Assembly: GCA_008921705.1 (NCBI GenBank)
Contig: VFFE01009182.1
Location: 495,383 to 559,382 of the forward strand
DNA from: Burhinus oedicnemus
Lineage: Eukaryota > Chordata > Aves > Charadriiformes > Burhinidae
Direction: 5' to 3'
Length of the DNA stretch: 64,000 nt
A program made the translations under genes and the position numbers. Shown here piece after piece: positions 51,648 through 64,000 of this stretch (within the stretch, counting starts at the first letter, position 1; each line of letters opens with the position of its first letter). The notes under the pieces were generated by a model that was not told the origin of the DNA, searched no databases, and worked only from the letters and a program-made list of their open reading frames with translations.

Positions 51648-54600
51648 CTAATGCAAACAACAAAACTCAGTTACACAAAGAATATATAACTTAATAATAT
51701 ACTTACTGGTAGCAAAGAAAAGGATTACTTATTTTAAATTCTAAAAGAGATTTTCTCTCACTATTTATCTCACTGTGGACATAATAATAGTGTGTCTATT
51801 ATTAGTTTTAAACTTGGCAATACAACTGTATCAGTTAAGCCTGGTGAGAAATGCAATTAAATTAAATGCTTAAACTTTTTAAATGTAAACTGTTAAGAAA
51901 ATATTATGAAGAATGCTTGACCTAAGCAAATTAAGACAGTTTTCAAAGTGTCATAACCTATTGGATGATGGAATAGCAATCCAAGAGGTTTCACATACAT
52001 TGCTGCCAGTGTAATCTAAAAAAGGTTTTAGTTTTCTAAACTTGTAAGACATGAAAGACAGCTCATATTAAATTACAGTCTTTGATTTGTTTTCTTTGAA
52101 AAATTCACTTAACAAAAACTTGAGTATGCTTCCAAAAAAAGAAAAGGCATAAAAATTAAACCATTTTCTTACTCTGTCAAGCTTAAAAGTACTAAAGTGT
52201 GAAGTATTTCAGGAAAATTCAATGTATTCTAGTAAAAAGAGAAATTTCCTTAAATTGTTAGTTTTTTATTAACATCAATATGAAAAGATTTTAGGTAACA
52301 GAAGCATTTAATTGAATATGAGCACAGTAGAACTTCAAAAGAGGACTAGTGATGAGAGCAAGTAATAACTACAAATTCATTAAAGACCGTATGAGTGGTA
52401 CACAGTTCCTCCTGTCATCTCTTACACAATATCCTCCTTCTTGTCTTTTGGGATACCCACTAAATTATTGTCAGCTTCTTTAATATTTCCAGTTTTGACC
52501 CACATGTTGTTGAGCTGACAAAACTGCAGGAATAAATTATGAAGTCTTCACGACTTCATTTTAAACTAAACTGAAATCAGCGCAAGTGTGACAATTTATG
52601 CCTCCCAACTATACACCTAGGAGAAGTCTGTGGCATACAAACTACAGAAAAATTCTTAAAACAGAATTACGCTATCAAGTGAACTCAGGTGAGCAAAAGT
52701 ATATGCCCCTTGATATGCATCACTGGGTCTTCAGACAGTTTTGGTCATGCAAGGAAACATGCAAGAAATTAAAAGTGAAACATCTAAGAGGTGAATATCT
52801 GCCAAGACCGTGCACTGTTAATGCCACTTGAGGAATTTGTGACATTTTTCCCATCAAGACTAGAAGAGACCAGAGTTGATTAATATTCCAGACAAAATCT
52901 TTCAATAAATAGTACTTCTAATGATCTGAAAAGAGAAACATTAACTTTTTTGAACTGATGAGGAATCAAAAGATTCAAAAACAGAGCTAGTCAAAAGAAT
53001 GAAAGAGAATGTTTATGGCTGCAGTATAATTAGTCCTCTCAGATATTCCTGGCTCCAATTATAGATCTATTAGAATGATAAAGAACAAAAATTGGATCAT
53101 GGGAATGTAAAAAGCATGACATTTCAGGACTGTTTGTTGTCAGCTGGGCTGGAGAAACAAACAAGTAAATTGTTCATACGGAGAAGTAGCGTGGAGTAGC
53201 TATGTCATAACATTTTCTCATGTGGACACTTCAATGCCAGGCAGTAAGTCCATCCACTTCATGAATGGATTCAGTGAAAACAAAGACATTCAGTGAGGAA
53301 TAGCTGTTCTGCTTTAACTTCTTACCCTGCCTCAGTTCACACCATCTTCTCCGTGTAGTCAGGCCCTACACTACATATATTACAAGGTAAGAATTAGAAA
53401 CAGCTTCAGTATCAAGAATTATTAGAATAGAAGAGTTACTGGAGCATAGAACTCCAGAATAAAAGTGTAGATAAGGGTGAGAATGGTATACAAAGTCGCT
53501 GTAAGACTCTGGAAATCTCACAGGCAGGAATGCTTAAGGTCAGGTTGAAAAGATAAATAAAATACAAAATTATATATTTTAGAGCATAATCAGCAGGCAG
53601 TATCAACATCCTATGTCACTGAACAAGTGCATTCCTCATGAGTGAGATCTAAAGCTAGGTTTTGTTCCAGTCTCCCATGTTTTGTTCACTGGGAAGCACA
53701 CGCTCTGCTAATTCTTTCTCAATTAGGGGAATCAACTTTCTAATGCCAGAAACCACTATCTGTGAATTAAAAATAAAATTAGCTGGCCAAAGCACCCCTT
53801 GATTCTCTCTATATATGTACAATTCAAACCTGCAAAGCTGATTCAAATTCCAGGAATATCCACGATAGACAACAGCCTCACTGTAATACCCCATACTCAA
53901 CCAGACGACCAAAAAAATGCAAGTCTCAAAACCCAACAAACAGATAAGGAACCATTCAACCAGAAATCGTGGAAAATAGAGAAAGTAAAAATAAAAACAG
54001 AGAAGTAAAAAAGCGTCTCAGAGTGGAAAGAAGAAGTAACTCCTAAAAAGAAGTCCTCTGTTCATTTTTTTCCTGTACTGGTAAGTACCTGAATTTTGTC
54101 TGAAGGGATGCTGGGACAGAACAATGTTTTAATTCCCTGTCAGGCAAGGCCATCAGTAGGTGACAGTTGCTAAGAGACTGTAGTAGTCTGGTGTGGCTAT
54201 CATGTGTGTTTGGCTAGTCCTCTATAGTAGACATGTAGACTGGATCAGTTCCATCGGTCTCGGTATGAAGGTTAATCTCCTAAAATAATTATGCTACTCA
54301 GCTACTACTGAACTCAAAATCTAGGAACATTTCCTGGCACTGTAATCAGTCTTGTGTTGAAGCCAGCAGCCAGTCAGCAATAGCTAGACAGAAAATATGA
54401 TTTGTAGGAAACACAAACTGATGAGGGAAAAAAAAAAAGAGAGGGGGCTGCTTCAGGTCGTACAAGTTGAATTTTTAAGAAAACCAGTGTACGGGAACAT
54501 AAAATGTTCCTACTCTTATCTTATAGTCCCATATTGTGTGATTGATATTTTTGCAAAAATATACACCACAACTATTTCAATCAACTATCAGAGACTACCA

Positions 54601-57600
54601 CACTCACCATCCATTTCAGAACACACACTAGTAACGAACAGACTTTTTTAAAAGGACAGATCAGATCAATCAGGATTGAGCTACCAGAAGCAGCAGTTTT
54701 TGTAATTCATTTCACAATTTATGGCTAAAGTATAGAAGGTGTTCCAAGTGGCAATCCTGCAAAATTAATTATAAACATACTATCTTTGTAGGGGATGACA
54801 CTAAGCAAGACTTACAGGTATAAATTCTAGATAGAGGTGTCTTTCTTATATAGACGTATGCCTCCTTCTTTATGTTTTTTAGCCTACTGGGAACTGGTTG
54901 CTTTAGAAGTCCGATCCATAAAATACTCAAGAGTTTTAAAAATAAAAAGATATTTGGGGAGAATAGTGCTATCCTGCGCTATTAATATTCAGTGCCTCAG
55001 ATACCTCATGCATTAAGAACACAGCAGTTTCTTTCTGGTTCTCTCTGGTTGGAAAAGGCTATCCTGCCCCAGACAAACCCATACTCTCAGGGATTCCCAA
55101 AAGCTCAGAGAGCATCTACTGAAAGACAAGGTTCCTGCACAGGCGCCCACGCAGCAGCCTGCAGTAGGATAACCTCTCCACCATCCTATGGTATGACCAT
55201 ACTCAAAATACATCTGTCACGTGACCTCAACAAGCTGGGCACGCTTTCCTTCCCACATCAGATCACCTGACATACAGCTTCTCACACATCAGAACTGAGT
55301 TAAGCTGAGAAAAATCTGATTGCAAACTAATCATAGCTACTAAGAGGCCATGACAGCAACACACAAGAACATTAATAGTATTTAAAAGAAGAAAGAAATC
55401 AAAGGAAAGTATACTGTTATTACATGGCTTTTTCTGGAAAGATTGTTCCTCTGCTAAAATCAGAAGTAGTCTCCGTAGTGTCAAAGAACTCACTGGAATT
55501 TCTTAATATCTATTCACATTTTCATGCATTAAATATGGCTTTTTATAGGAAATAAAAACAAAAATACCAAGGTGTTTGCAACAAACGCAAGACATTAAAG
55601 AACTGATCAAGGGGTCTAAGGGATTAGAAATTAGATTAAAATGCAGTGGAGGAGAAAATTGAAACTTCAAACAACTCTGAAAAAATCTAAATGGCCTACA
55701 GATTTTTTTTGCACGAAGATTATTTTCTTCATATGTAAAACAAAACAAAAGGGAATCCCCTGAAAAAAACCCCACCACCTACTTAAAACTTACTTGTTCT
55801 TTTCTGTAAACTAGCGGGTTTGGGTTTCTATGTATAATAAAATGCAAAAGTAAAAATTCCGTGAAACTTGTTATATAGGAGCTTGTTTGTCCTTAGGTTT
55901 GCATTCCAATTTTCCTCATAAGTCTACGTATTTTTGTATTTGAAACACAACAGATCTAAATATGTATGTCCATATATAGAGATATATGAAGGAATTACAA
56001 ATGATTCACACTTTTGTGTATAGATATATGATGGCCAAAGAAATTAATTCTGTTCTCAACAGAATACATTTCCATACAATAATTTCGTTCCATGATTTGA
56101 ATTAAAACATTATACATACATAAGAAATTGCAAAACCACAGAGGAATATCTTGTTAAAAATACTTTCTCTCTTAATGTACTATTTTTTCCCACAATTCAA
56201 TTTAAAAATTAAAAGTTAATCCAAGTAGCAGGCTCATTGAAAGCATTAGGTGAAGCTCAAAGCTGTATTTACCAGTATTTTCTAAACCATCAGTATTCAT
56301 CAAAAGTGTTTAATAAATATTCAAATTTTATTTTTGCAGTATCGTAAGAGAAGTTATTCCCCATGCCCCCATTCCTGTATGAATGATATTTGAATTATTC
56401 ATGTAACAGATTTTTTTCTAAGGATAGACTATGACGATCTGTATGTAAAAAAGTTTGCACTCTTCATCAGGGTGCTTGAGAATGAAAAATTAATTTAAAT
56501 AACAGCAGGAAGTCCTTTTAAGCTCATAAAAATACGCAATATATTTGCCCATATACTGGACAGTCTTTGCATAAGTAATTTCTTTACTGGGCTTTGACCA
56601 TTTTTGCATTCTACTTTACTAATGGTGCAGATAATAGATTACTTTTATCAATCAAGAGGATAACTGAGCCACACAGTCCCTGACAAGTAGCCACAGCAAG
56701 TCCTTTACACTCAGGGAAACAGCAGCAGAGAGGTGTAGTGACTAAATTAGAATGGCCATTCAATGAGTTAGCAGCAGAATAAGCGTTAAAATACAGAGGC
56801 TTTTGACTTTTTACCCAACATGCCTTTTTCTGGAGTAAACATATGTCAGTAAACAAAGACAAATGCGGTATTAACATTGTTGCACAAGCAAAAAGGATCT
56901 TTCTGTGTGAAAGCAGGGGTTGGCTAGGGAATGGCTATGGTCAGCATTTTCTCCCACCAAATTCTTAACAATCACTGCACTATTTCTGGCAAAAAATACC
57001 TACTTAATTCTGGGAACAAAACTAAAAAAAGGACTGACACTTTTGTACAAATCAATAACAGCCTTTCACAGGCAAAGCTGAGCTACCATATTAGTAATTA
57101 CAAAAATGTGTTATATGTGTGTTCATATCTAAAGACCATGCCTGAATTTATCTTAATCTTGCCTAGCATTCCAAATAAATTTTATACCATGAAGTATTCT
57201 GGTAAATGCAGGAGGAATTCTGCCTAGTTTTCTGCCTTTTTAATAATACACTGAAAGTTCCTTAGTCTTTTAAATATAATCTAAAAATAAACACCCATTC
57301 TTTCTCTCTCAACTTTGAATTTCTCCATACAGAAAGCGGGTTTGCTATACTACATTGGCTTTGTGTTACTAATGTTTTTGAAATCCACACACTGAACTGA
57401 AGAAATCATGCCATCATAACACAAAAGTCAAACATCTTACTAGCTATGAAAACTCAGAAGAATTATTTTTCAATGTAGGTATGTGACTGTCCAGCCATTT
57501 AAAAGTTACTATAAATCACCTGTGCCTCGAGACATTCCTTTTAAACAATCCTTCCAAGAACTAAACCCCATTTATAAAAACATAAAAATCCTAGTATTTT

Positions 57601-60600
57601 CAGGCACCCTAGGTAAATGAGCATCAGATTTAAATTCCTATATTTTACTTCACCTATTTAGCAACTATTTAATTTCATTCATCTTCCCAAATAATTCACC
57701 AGTCATAAATTTCATAGCAGGCATGAATAAACGATAATCATTCAGTTCACTGAGCAGAAATAGCGACCTACTAATTCAAATACTTCAGGTAATCCATTGA
57801 TTTCTCAGCAGCCAGACTTCTCTCACATTTGTCAGTTTTTCTGCATTCCAACAGCTCATTTTAGCAGGAATCTAGTTCAGCATTCTAGCTGTACTTTAGG
57901 AAAAAAACCAGTACCTGCATCCAGTGTTGCTACATACAGGTGATATTCTGCTACACTGTACTCAACAGAAAGTTTATTAATTTAAGATGAAACTTCAAAT
58001 AAAACCACTAACACCGCATCGGTTGGTCTAAATAAAATAGAGACATGTCTACATTTAAAGCTTCCTCTTTTCTCCACTTTTATGGACAAGTACTTAAGAG
58101 TGGTTCAGAATATCTTGTGTGTACACTTTGAAGGAATTTAAAGAATTACTTGTGTAAAGCTTTCAAAATCAAATTACTAACACTTCCCATAACAACCAAG
58201 AAGTTCCAGTTTAGTAAGTATCTAACAACCAACTTACAAGTGTGTTGTTATATCTACACCATCAAATATTAGGAAGTGATTGAAAGGAAAGGTGGGGATC
58301 TTTCTTTGCCTGTTCTCCTATGGAATATACTCTATGCATATGCATGCAACTCATTTGCTCGTCCTCTAATTCCTTTTGCATTTGCTGGTCAGTACAAATC
58401 AAGTTCGACAGGATAAATATTTCAAAGATACTACGTTTCTACAAGCTCTGGGAAAATAAGTAAGCAGGGTAAAGAAGGTAGAAATTGGCAACGGGAGCTC
58501 TGTCCTTATTAGAAATCAGACAATTTATAGAGGACAGAGAATATAAAGGCTATGTAAGACAGAGTTTTGAACTTCCTTGTTATGACACCATCGTCCATCT
58601 GCTTGAAATACAAATACTAGACCAGGTGTAATTTAGCACTTATGAAACTTGAAAACTCTTTAATTATTTCTAAGAACAGTTCCACAGAACAAAATGTCTG
58701 TGTTTCAGAAACACAAGTAAGAGATTTTTCCAAACTGGCATGATTTCATGTCCTATCTTTCTCTCCATAAGCACATACTCTTATGCAGCACATACACACT
58801 TCCTGCTGAATGAAACAATGCTGGATTCTCTTTTCAGCTTTGAATTTGGGACTGATAATCCATGGTAATACTGAAATTGCAGTGGAATTAAATGACTAGC
58901 ATGCTCTCTCACCTGCGGACCTGATGAACGTGGCCTATGGAAAAAAAGCTGTCCAAAACCCACCATTGTTTCATTCTCTTTTGCAAATGCCCTTGCAATC
59001 TGTCCACCAAGCAACAAAATAGAGCAATCTCTGGTCACAGGCGCTAGACCTAGTGTTGAAAACCACTTGCCTGCTGTCATATGCCCTGATATACACTCAG
59101 GACATGGCTGAAATGCAGTCACCCCTTGTACCATGACCAAATACTTGGCTGTTGCATAACAGGGATCAGCAAAATTTTATGTGACAAGTGCACGTTCAGT
59201 TATGGGACAGGGCATTTAATTTTCAGGTGCCTTTGTAAGAGGCTATAGGGCCTACTGCTGAAAGGTTCGTGACTTCTCAGATGACGCATTAAATTCCACT
59301 TACCTCCCTATTCTGTGGCTGTAAGAAAAGTCAACTTTCAGGATTTCTAGTGAGAAAAAAAAATTAATAACCTTTTCAGCCCCTCTAAAGTAGCTTCTTT
59401 CATTAAAAGCATTCCTCATACGCAAGAGCATGTGTGAGGCTACTTTTCTACTGTTACTGAAAAATTAGATGCCATAGTCACTGGGTTATACCTCACAAGA
59501 CAGTATTGAATTTGTGCCTGGGATATCATGGTTACTTCCAAGCACTGCTAAACGTTGGATGTCCCGGTAGATGGTGGTGAAATTAAATGTCAATGTAATG
59601 GCTACAAAAAGACCTCACTAGCAGGCAGTAAAAAAACCCCCAAAAACCAATTTCATCTTTATGCATGGAAAATATTATGTTTTTCAAACAAAGTGAAAAT
59701 AATTATAAAAATTTAAGAAGTTAATATGAATGAAATCTACAAGGTCTTTTAGTAATAAATGAGCACCCATCTCAAATGTGTGTAAACAGACACTTTGGCT
59801 TTAATCATTATTCAATAGTGTGCACAGGACAGCTTTCAAAGACTGCCTTATCCATCTACTGCAGCCCACAATATTTTCCTGTACAGGTATGCTACATATG
59901 ATATATATCTCTCTCTCACATATTTATACACACACATAGCAATCATTTTGCCACTATCCAGGCATAACAGCTATATTTCTATGTCTAGCTACGGGTCTAC
60001 AGATCACTTTTCTTTGAACTAGGAGCTGCTGAATTGCTGAATGGGAGAAGTGGGTAGATGAAGGGACTGAGGTAAATACTTCTTTTTTTTTAATATTCTT
60101 TCTTTATCACCTTGCTTGCTCACAGCCACATCATACAAAATTTAAAACATATATTCTATCATATTACTCTGTTTTTGAAGCCTCTGAGGTTAACGAGATT
60201 TATAAATAACTACAATTTGAGACTTAAGAACAGAAACGTTGGATTTTCACAGACAGATACCATATAAATAGTAGTTTTGTTCTTTTCCCATGCTTCATTT
60301 TTGGCAAGGTCTCAGCAGCCATTAACTAATACACTGCACTCAAGATCAATGTTTTAAATCATTTTACAGCTGTGATTACAAACTGCTTTCATTTAATACA
60401 TAGGGTTGGTTTCTAGCAGTTCTCAAGGGAGTAACTGCTGAGATCATGCTAGATTTGAAGAGGAAAAATTCAAAATCACCACCTGAATAGCAAGATTTTA
60501 AGATACAAGCGCTTTCAATCTGCAAAGACTGCATATGTGGTTGCTATCAATGTAGGAATCTCAGTTTTCTGACAGCTTAAGGCATCTGTAGCTCTAGCCT

Positions 60601-63314
60601 TGATGATTTAGAAATACGAGGTTTACAAGGATCATTGCCTAGATCATTTACCTAGAATGCTTTCATACAATAGGCAGCATTATACATCCTAGACCTATAA
60701 TCAGTATGATATTCGTTTAAAAAGGTGAGACGAATGGAAGGAAACTCAGACATAAAGTAGGTGAAATTAAAAAAAAAGGAAATAAAGCAAAAATTTGTGT
60801 GAGTGACCTAGAAAAATTAGAAAGGAAAAGAATCACAGGCACTCTATTTTAATTTAATAAGCTAGTCACTCATTCATCATATTCCAGCACATTATAGGCC
60901 TGTAAAGAAACAAATTGTGAAAGGAAAGATCCACTGAAACTTCTCTGAGAATGAGATCTCACCTTTCACGCTTGTATTCATCCAACCTTTTCTAACCACT
61001 GTAACTGGTGGCTTTGTAATCAAAGCAGAGACTTTTTTTTGGTGCCACAACATACGTGTTAGTTTTTACTGTCCCCTGAATCTTCCAGTGCAAAGCCAAT
61101 TCTGTCAAACAAGGCAGAAGATGAACTCTACAGGAAAAGCTTCTAACATCGCATGAAGTTTCAGGAGGCTATATAGAAACAAGCCTGCATGGCACTGTAG
61201 TATGACATGGAAATCTGCGTGGTCTATGGAGCAGACAGGTAGCATCCCTTTAAATAATTTCATTAGTATACATGGATTTTGCTCTTTGGCATTCATTTTA
61301 TATTTTCATTCCCCATTTTTGCATGTAAATCTCAAGTACTTCAGGTATATTACAACTGGTATTTTATCTCCAGAGTATAACAAATAGGTAGACATTTAAA
61401 AACACAGGCTAGCCTTCAAACCAGCTGTGTCAGGCACACTACATCTTAAAAAAAACAAAAACAAAAAACCAACCAAAGATAGACCCTCTGCGATATCTAT
61501 GTAGCTTCACTTAAAAAACAGTAAATTTTTCAACCAATTTTAAACAGTTGATAATTAAAGAAATCAAATTTAGTAATTTCCTCTTTAAAAGACTGCTGCT
61601 CATTCAAAAAAGAAAATGCTTAGTCAATGTTATCTCGAGAGAATTAGTACTATCACCTTTCATTTATTAGTATCAAACTCTATGCCACGAAGTTGTTTTA
61701 CAGAGAAGCACAGAAATCCTTCTTTTGCTTTTAGTATGTTACTTATAATATATCATTTTGTTTTACCATTTCTGCACTCTCACACACACAAAACCCAAAA
61801 CAACAGCAAAACTGACACAGTATTTCTAGATTTTGAACAATAACATTTTCTTTTAGTAGAGTATTCTGGTGTGATAGTTACTACAAGAAAACACTCGAGG
61901 TGAAGAATAATAAAGGCTGAAGATCAAAACTGGCTACCAAGCTGAGCAGATACCAGACTGGGACACTAATTTTCAAAACTCAAGTACAAAGCTGCTTCTG
62001 CAAACTACATGCATACTTTTATAAATTGGTAATTAACACAAACCAATCTAGCACCCGTTCATGCAAATAGCTTGTTTTGAATGTCAAATATTCAAAATTA
62101 CAAGAGTTTCTCTAATGAATTACATGTTTGTGCTTTGTTGACAGGCACGGGTAGAATTAAACTCAAGAAGAAACAAAACATAATTTATGATGTTGATAAA
62201 GCAGAACAGGTGACAAATACAGTTAAAAGAAGAATATACTTAGTACAGTCATTTCATTACAGGCAAAAATAAAGGAAATTCATAAACAAATGGTAAAAAT
62301 AAAAGGATAAATGGTAAAAATAAAGGATATTAATAAATTAAATAGAAAGAATTCTTTGAAATTAATCTATTATTTTACTACCAATGATAATATGGCAACT
62401 CACATAATATTCAGCAAACAAATTGTCTGGTTTTAGTCCTTTTTAATCTCAAAATAACAATTTACCCTACAACTAACACACAAGATCGTAATCTCAGTTT
62501 CAGCAGACAACATCTTGTAGTACTTCATGATTATCTGGAAATAAACATCAATGCAAAGGAAAAGAGAATTTGTTCACTCTATTTCAGAAGGATTACTAAA
62601 AGTCTCAGCTGGATAGTAACTTTTCTTTGGATGATCTCCTACTTTACTACTTGCAGACAGTACTATAAGAATAAATAGCCTAGAAAATCCCCCCCCCAGA
62701 AAGCCATATCATGTTGATTAGTGATAACTAATTAAAAAAGAAGTTTAGCTTTAGCACTTCTAAGTGGCCAGAACATATTCCTAAATTTAATAATTTCTTG
62801 AGCTCCAGAAACAGAAGTGCCAACAAATACATTTCCTATGGGAGAGTGATTTTGAAAACAGTGACTTTTAACTGTTTATGCACAAATCTTGACTTCCATA
62901 CATGCCAGACTTTAAGCAATGTGAACAGACTGATTGAAATCAAAGAGATTAATCACAGTGTATAAAGACAGATAAAATTATGGACTAAAATATTAAATAT
63001 CAAGGCAAATAGCAGATATTCTATTGAAAGCACATGTCCTTTATCTCATTTTCGAAAATGTGTTACATGAAACTATCAAGGCCCCAAAGATAGGACCTAA
63101 ATGAAAATGAGAAGAAAATTAAAAATATATTTCAAAATGGCAAGTTTGATTATTGTTAATTTAAAAAGTTGTATTTTTCTAGGAGAATATTTCTTTAAAA
63201 CTGAAAGTTGTTCCACAGTATTTGCGCAGCTGATGCTGTTCAATTATGGATGCATGTTATTGAGGGAGGTTGCAAAGGCAGAATGGCTAGTTTCAATTAA
63301 GTGATCATACATAC
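51648..63314. other. Intron A-B (11.7 kb)
   Basis: Unlike the other long introns, no CR1 or LTR copy is recognisable here. The sequence is AT-rich throughout with scattered short A/T runs. The short open frames do not resemble known proteins. Confidence 0.7.
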
Positions 63315-63462
63315 CTGTTACTGTTTTTGTTTTGACAGGACTGCTGGCATACTCAGAGGCTTGATTTGACTGCTGCCTTGCCAAAGGTGCACTTCCAACT
63401 GATGCTTCATCCTCTTTTTTTCGAGTTACTGACACACCGAGTGGAACAGTTCCTACAGACTG
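63315..63462 (-). CDS. VPS13B: VPS13B exon A (human residue ~1060 region)
   Basis: A 148-nt exon encoding 49 codons plus 1 nt. The translation contains KKEDEASVGSAPLARQQ, then QASEYASSPVKTKTVT, almost the same as the human protein at this point. The acceptor is cttctag before CAG (a start 3 nt later, after CAG, is also possible) and the donor is ACAG|GTATG. It exits in phase 1, and the codon completed by exon B is Glu. The peptide is polar and Ser/Lys/Gln-rich, which suggests a flexible loop rather than part of the beta-groove. It holds an SSPVK motif, a possible proline-directed phosphorylation site (inference), which recurs in exon E. Confidence 0.93.
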
Positions 63463-64000
63463 CTAGAAGAAGTAGTGCCTTGTGAACCACTCAAAACCAA
63501 AACACATTAATATTGAATTATGACATTGTCATGAGAAGCATGTCTTAAACTACATATTTTGAAATGTATAGAAGACAACTTGAAACAATGATTGGAGCAC
63601 ATATATTTTGAAAACAAATTCTGAAATGCTACATTCAGACTTGCACTTGTAATTCTTTGTTAGTTCTGTTAGTCTAAAGAAAAGCTCTGTGATAACAAAA
63701 GTGAAATATAATCTATTAACTCAAAATACCATGCTTGTTAGCTAATCAAAATGCTTATGAATAAACCTGGAAGATCACCAAAGCAAAATAATTACCTAAA
63801 AGTTTAATGGAAACTGGAAAATTTTAGCCAGATATGAAGATCTCAAAGTTTTGCAAAGAAATTTACCAACCTTCATTAAACTTCAAAAGAAAAGATGCAT
63901 TGTCATTTATACATTATTATATCTGTTCCTTACATTTTAAATATAGAATTTAATTCTGACCACTACTGATTTTGAAGTGTTTTGTCTTTCAAGCATATCA
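63463..64000. other. Intron upstream of exon A (partial)
   Basis: AT-rich sequence up to the window edge. No exon, repeat or RNA gene recognised. The preceding VPS13B exon, encoding the segment before QSVGTVPLG, must lie beyond base 64000. Confidence 0.7.

Larger units (their letters stand above)
1..64000 (-). other. VPS13B: VPS13B gene, internal portion (11 exons)
   Basis: The window is an interior slice of the vacuolar protein sorting 13B gene. The protein is known as a bridge-like lipid-transfer protein, a long hydrophobic groove that moves phospholipids between membranes, acting at the Golgi and endosomes. Its loss causes Cohen syndrome in humans. Eleven exons on this strand have AG/GT boundaries and a phase chain 0-1, 1-0, 0-1, 1-0, 0-0, 0-1, 1-2, 2-0 (H1 or H2), 0-1, 1-2. 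With H2 they give 1,889 nt, with H1 1,814 nt, in one open frame. Identification rests on close agreement with the human protein from memory, not on a search. The first and last exons are outside the window: upstream sequence lies beyond base 64000 and downstream sequence below base 1. Confidence 0.95.

Overview
This window is AT-rich vertebrate nuclear DNA, almost certainly from a bird. It carries several avian-type CR1 LINE 3' fragments that end in the ATTCTATG-type terminal repeat, and three solo LTRs of endogenous retroviruses of the kind common in bird genomes. There is no bacterial-style gene packing, no CRISPR array and no tRNA or rRNA gene that I could recognise.

The whole window lies inside one very large gene on the minus strand, which I recognise as VPS13B (COH1, the Cohen syndrome gene). 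It encodes a bridge-like lipid-transfer protein of the Golgi and endosomes of about 4,000 residues. Eleven coding exons were found by splice sites, reading phase and similarity to the remembered mammalian protein. In transcription order they are A 63315-63462, B 51520-51647, C 43202-43436, D 34519-34739, E 28170-28376, F 15514-15685, G 14342-14456, H1 12151-12217, H2 11453-11594, I 9471-9879 and J 3750-3861. All have AG/GT boundaries, all stay open, and the phases chain without a break, so they form one continuous reading frame of about 600-630 codons. By memory of the human protein this is roughly residues 1,060-1,620, in the central part of the lipid-transfer rod. Neither the start nor the end of the gene is in the window.

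The most interesting structure is the pair H1 (67 nt) and H2 (142 nt). They have the same entry and exit phases, encode related peptides (both contain a GVFLxC core) and sit 556 nt apart. Including both, or neither, shifts the frame, so they must be used one at a time. This matches the 25-residue difference between the two known long human isoforms.

The rest is intron. Intron E-F is the longest (about 12.5 kb) and contains the only assembly gap (20 N) next to a C homopolymer. CR1 copies lie in introns G-H1, E-F (two), D-E, C-D (two) and B-C. The LTRs lie in introns D-E and C-D, two antisense and one sense to the gene. A 330-nt open block at 2357-2685 with good splice signals is a possible unrecognised or decaying exon. 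Most other open frames in the window are short chance frames in introns.
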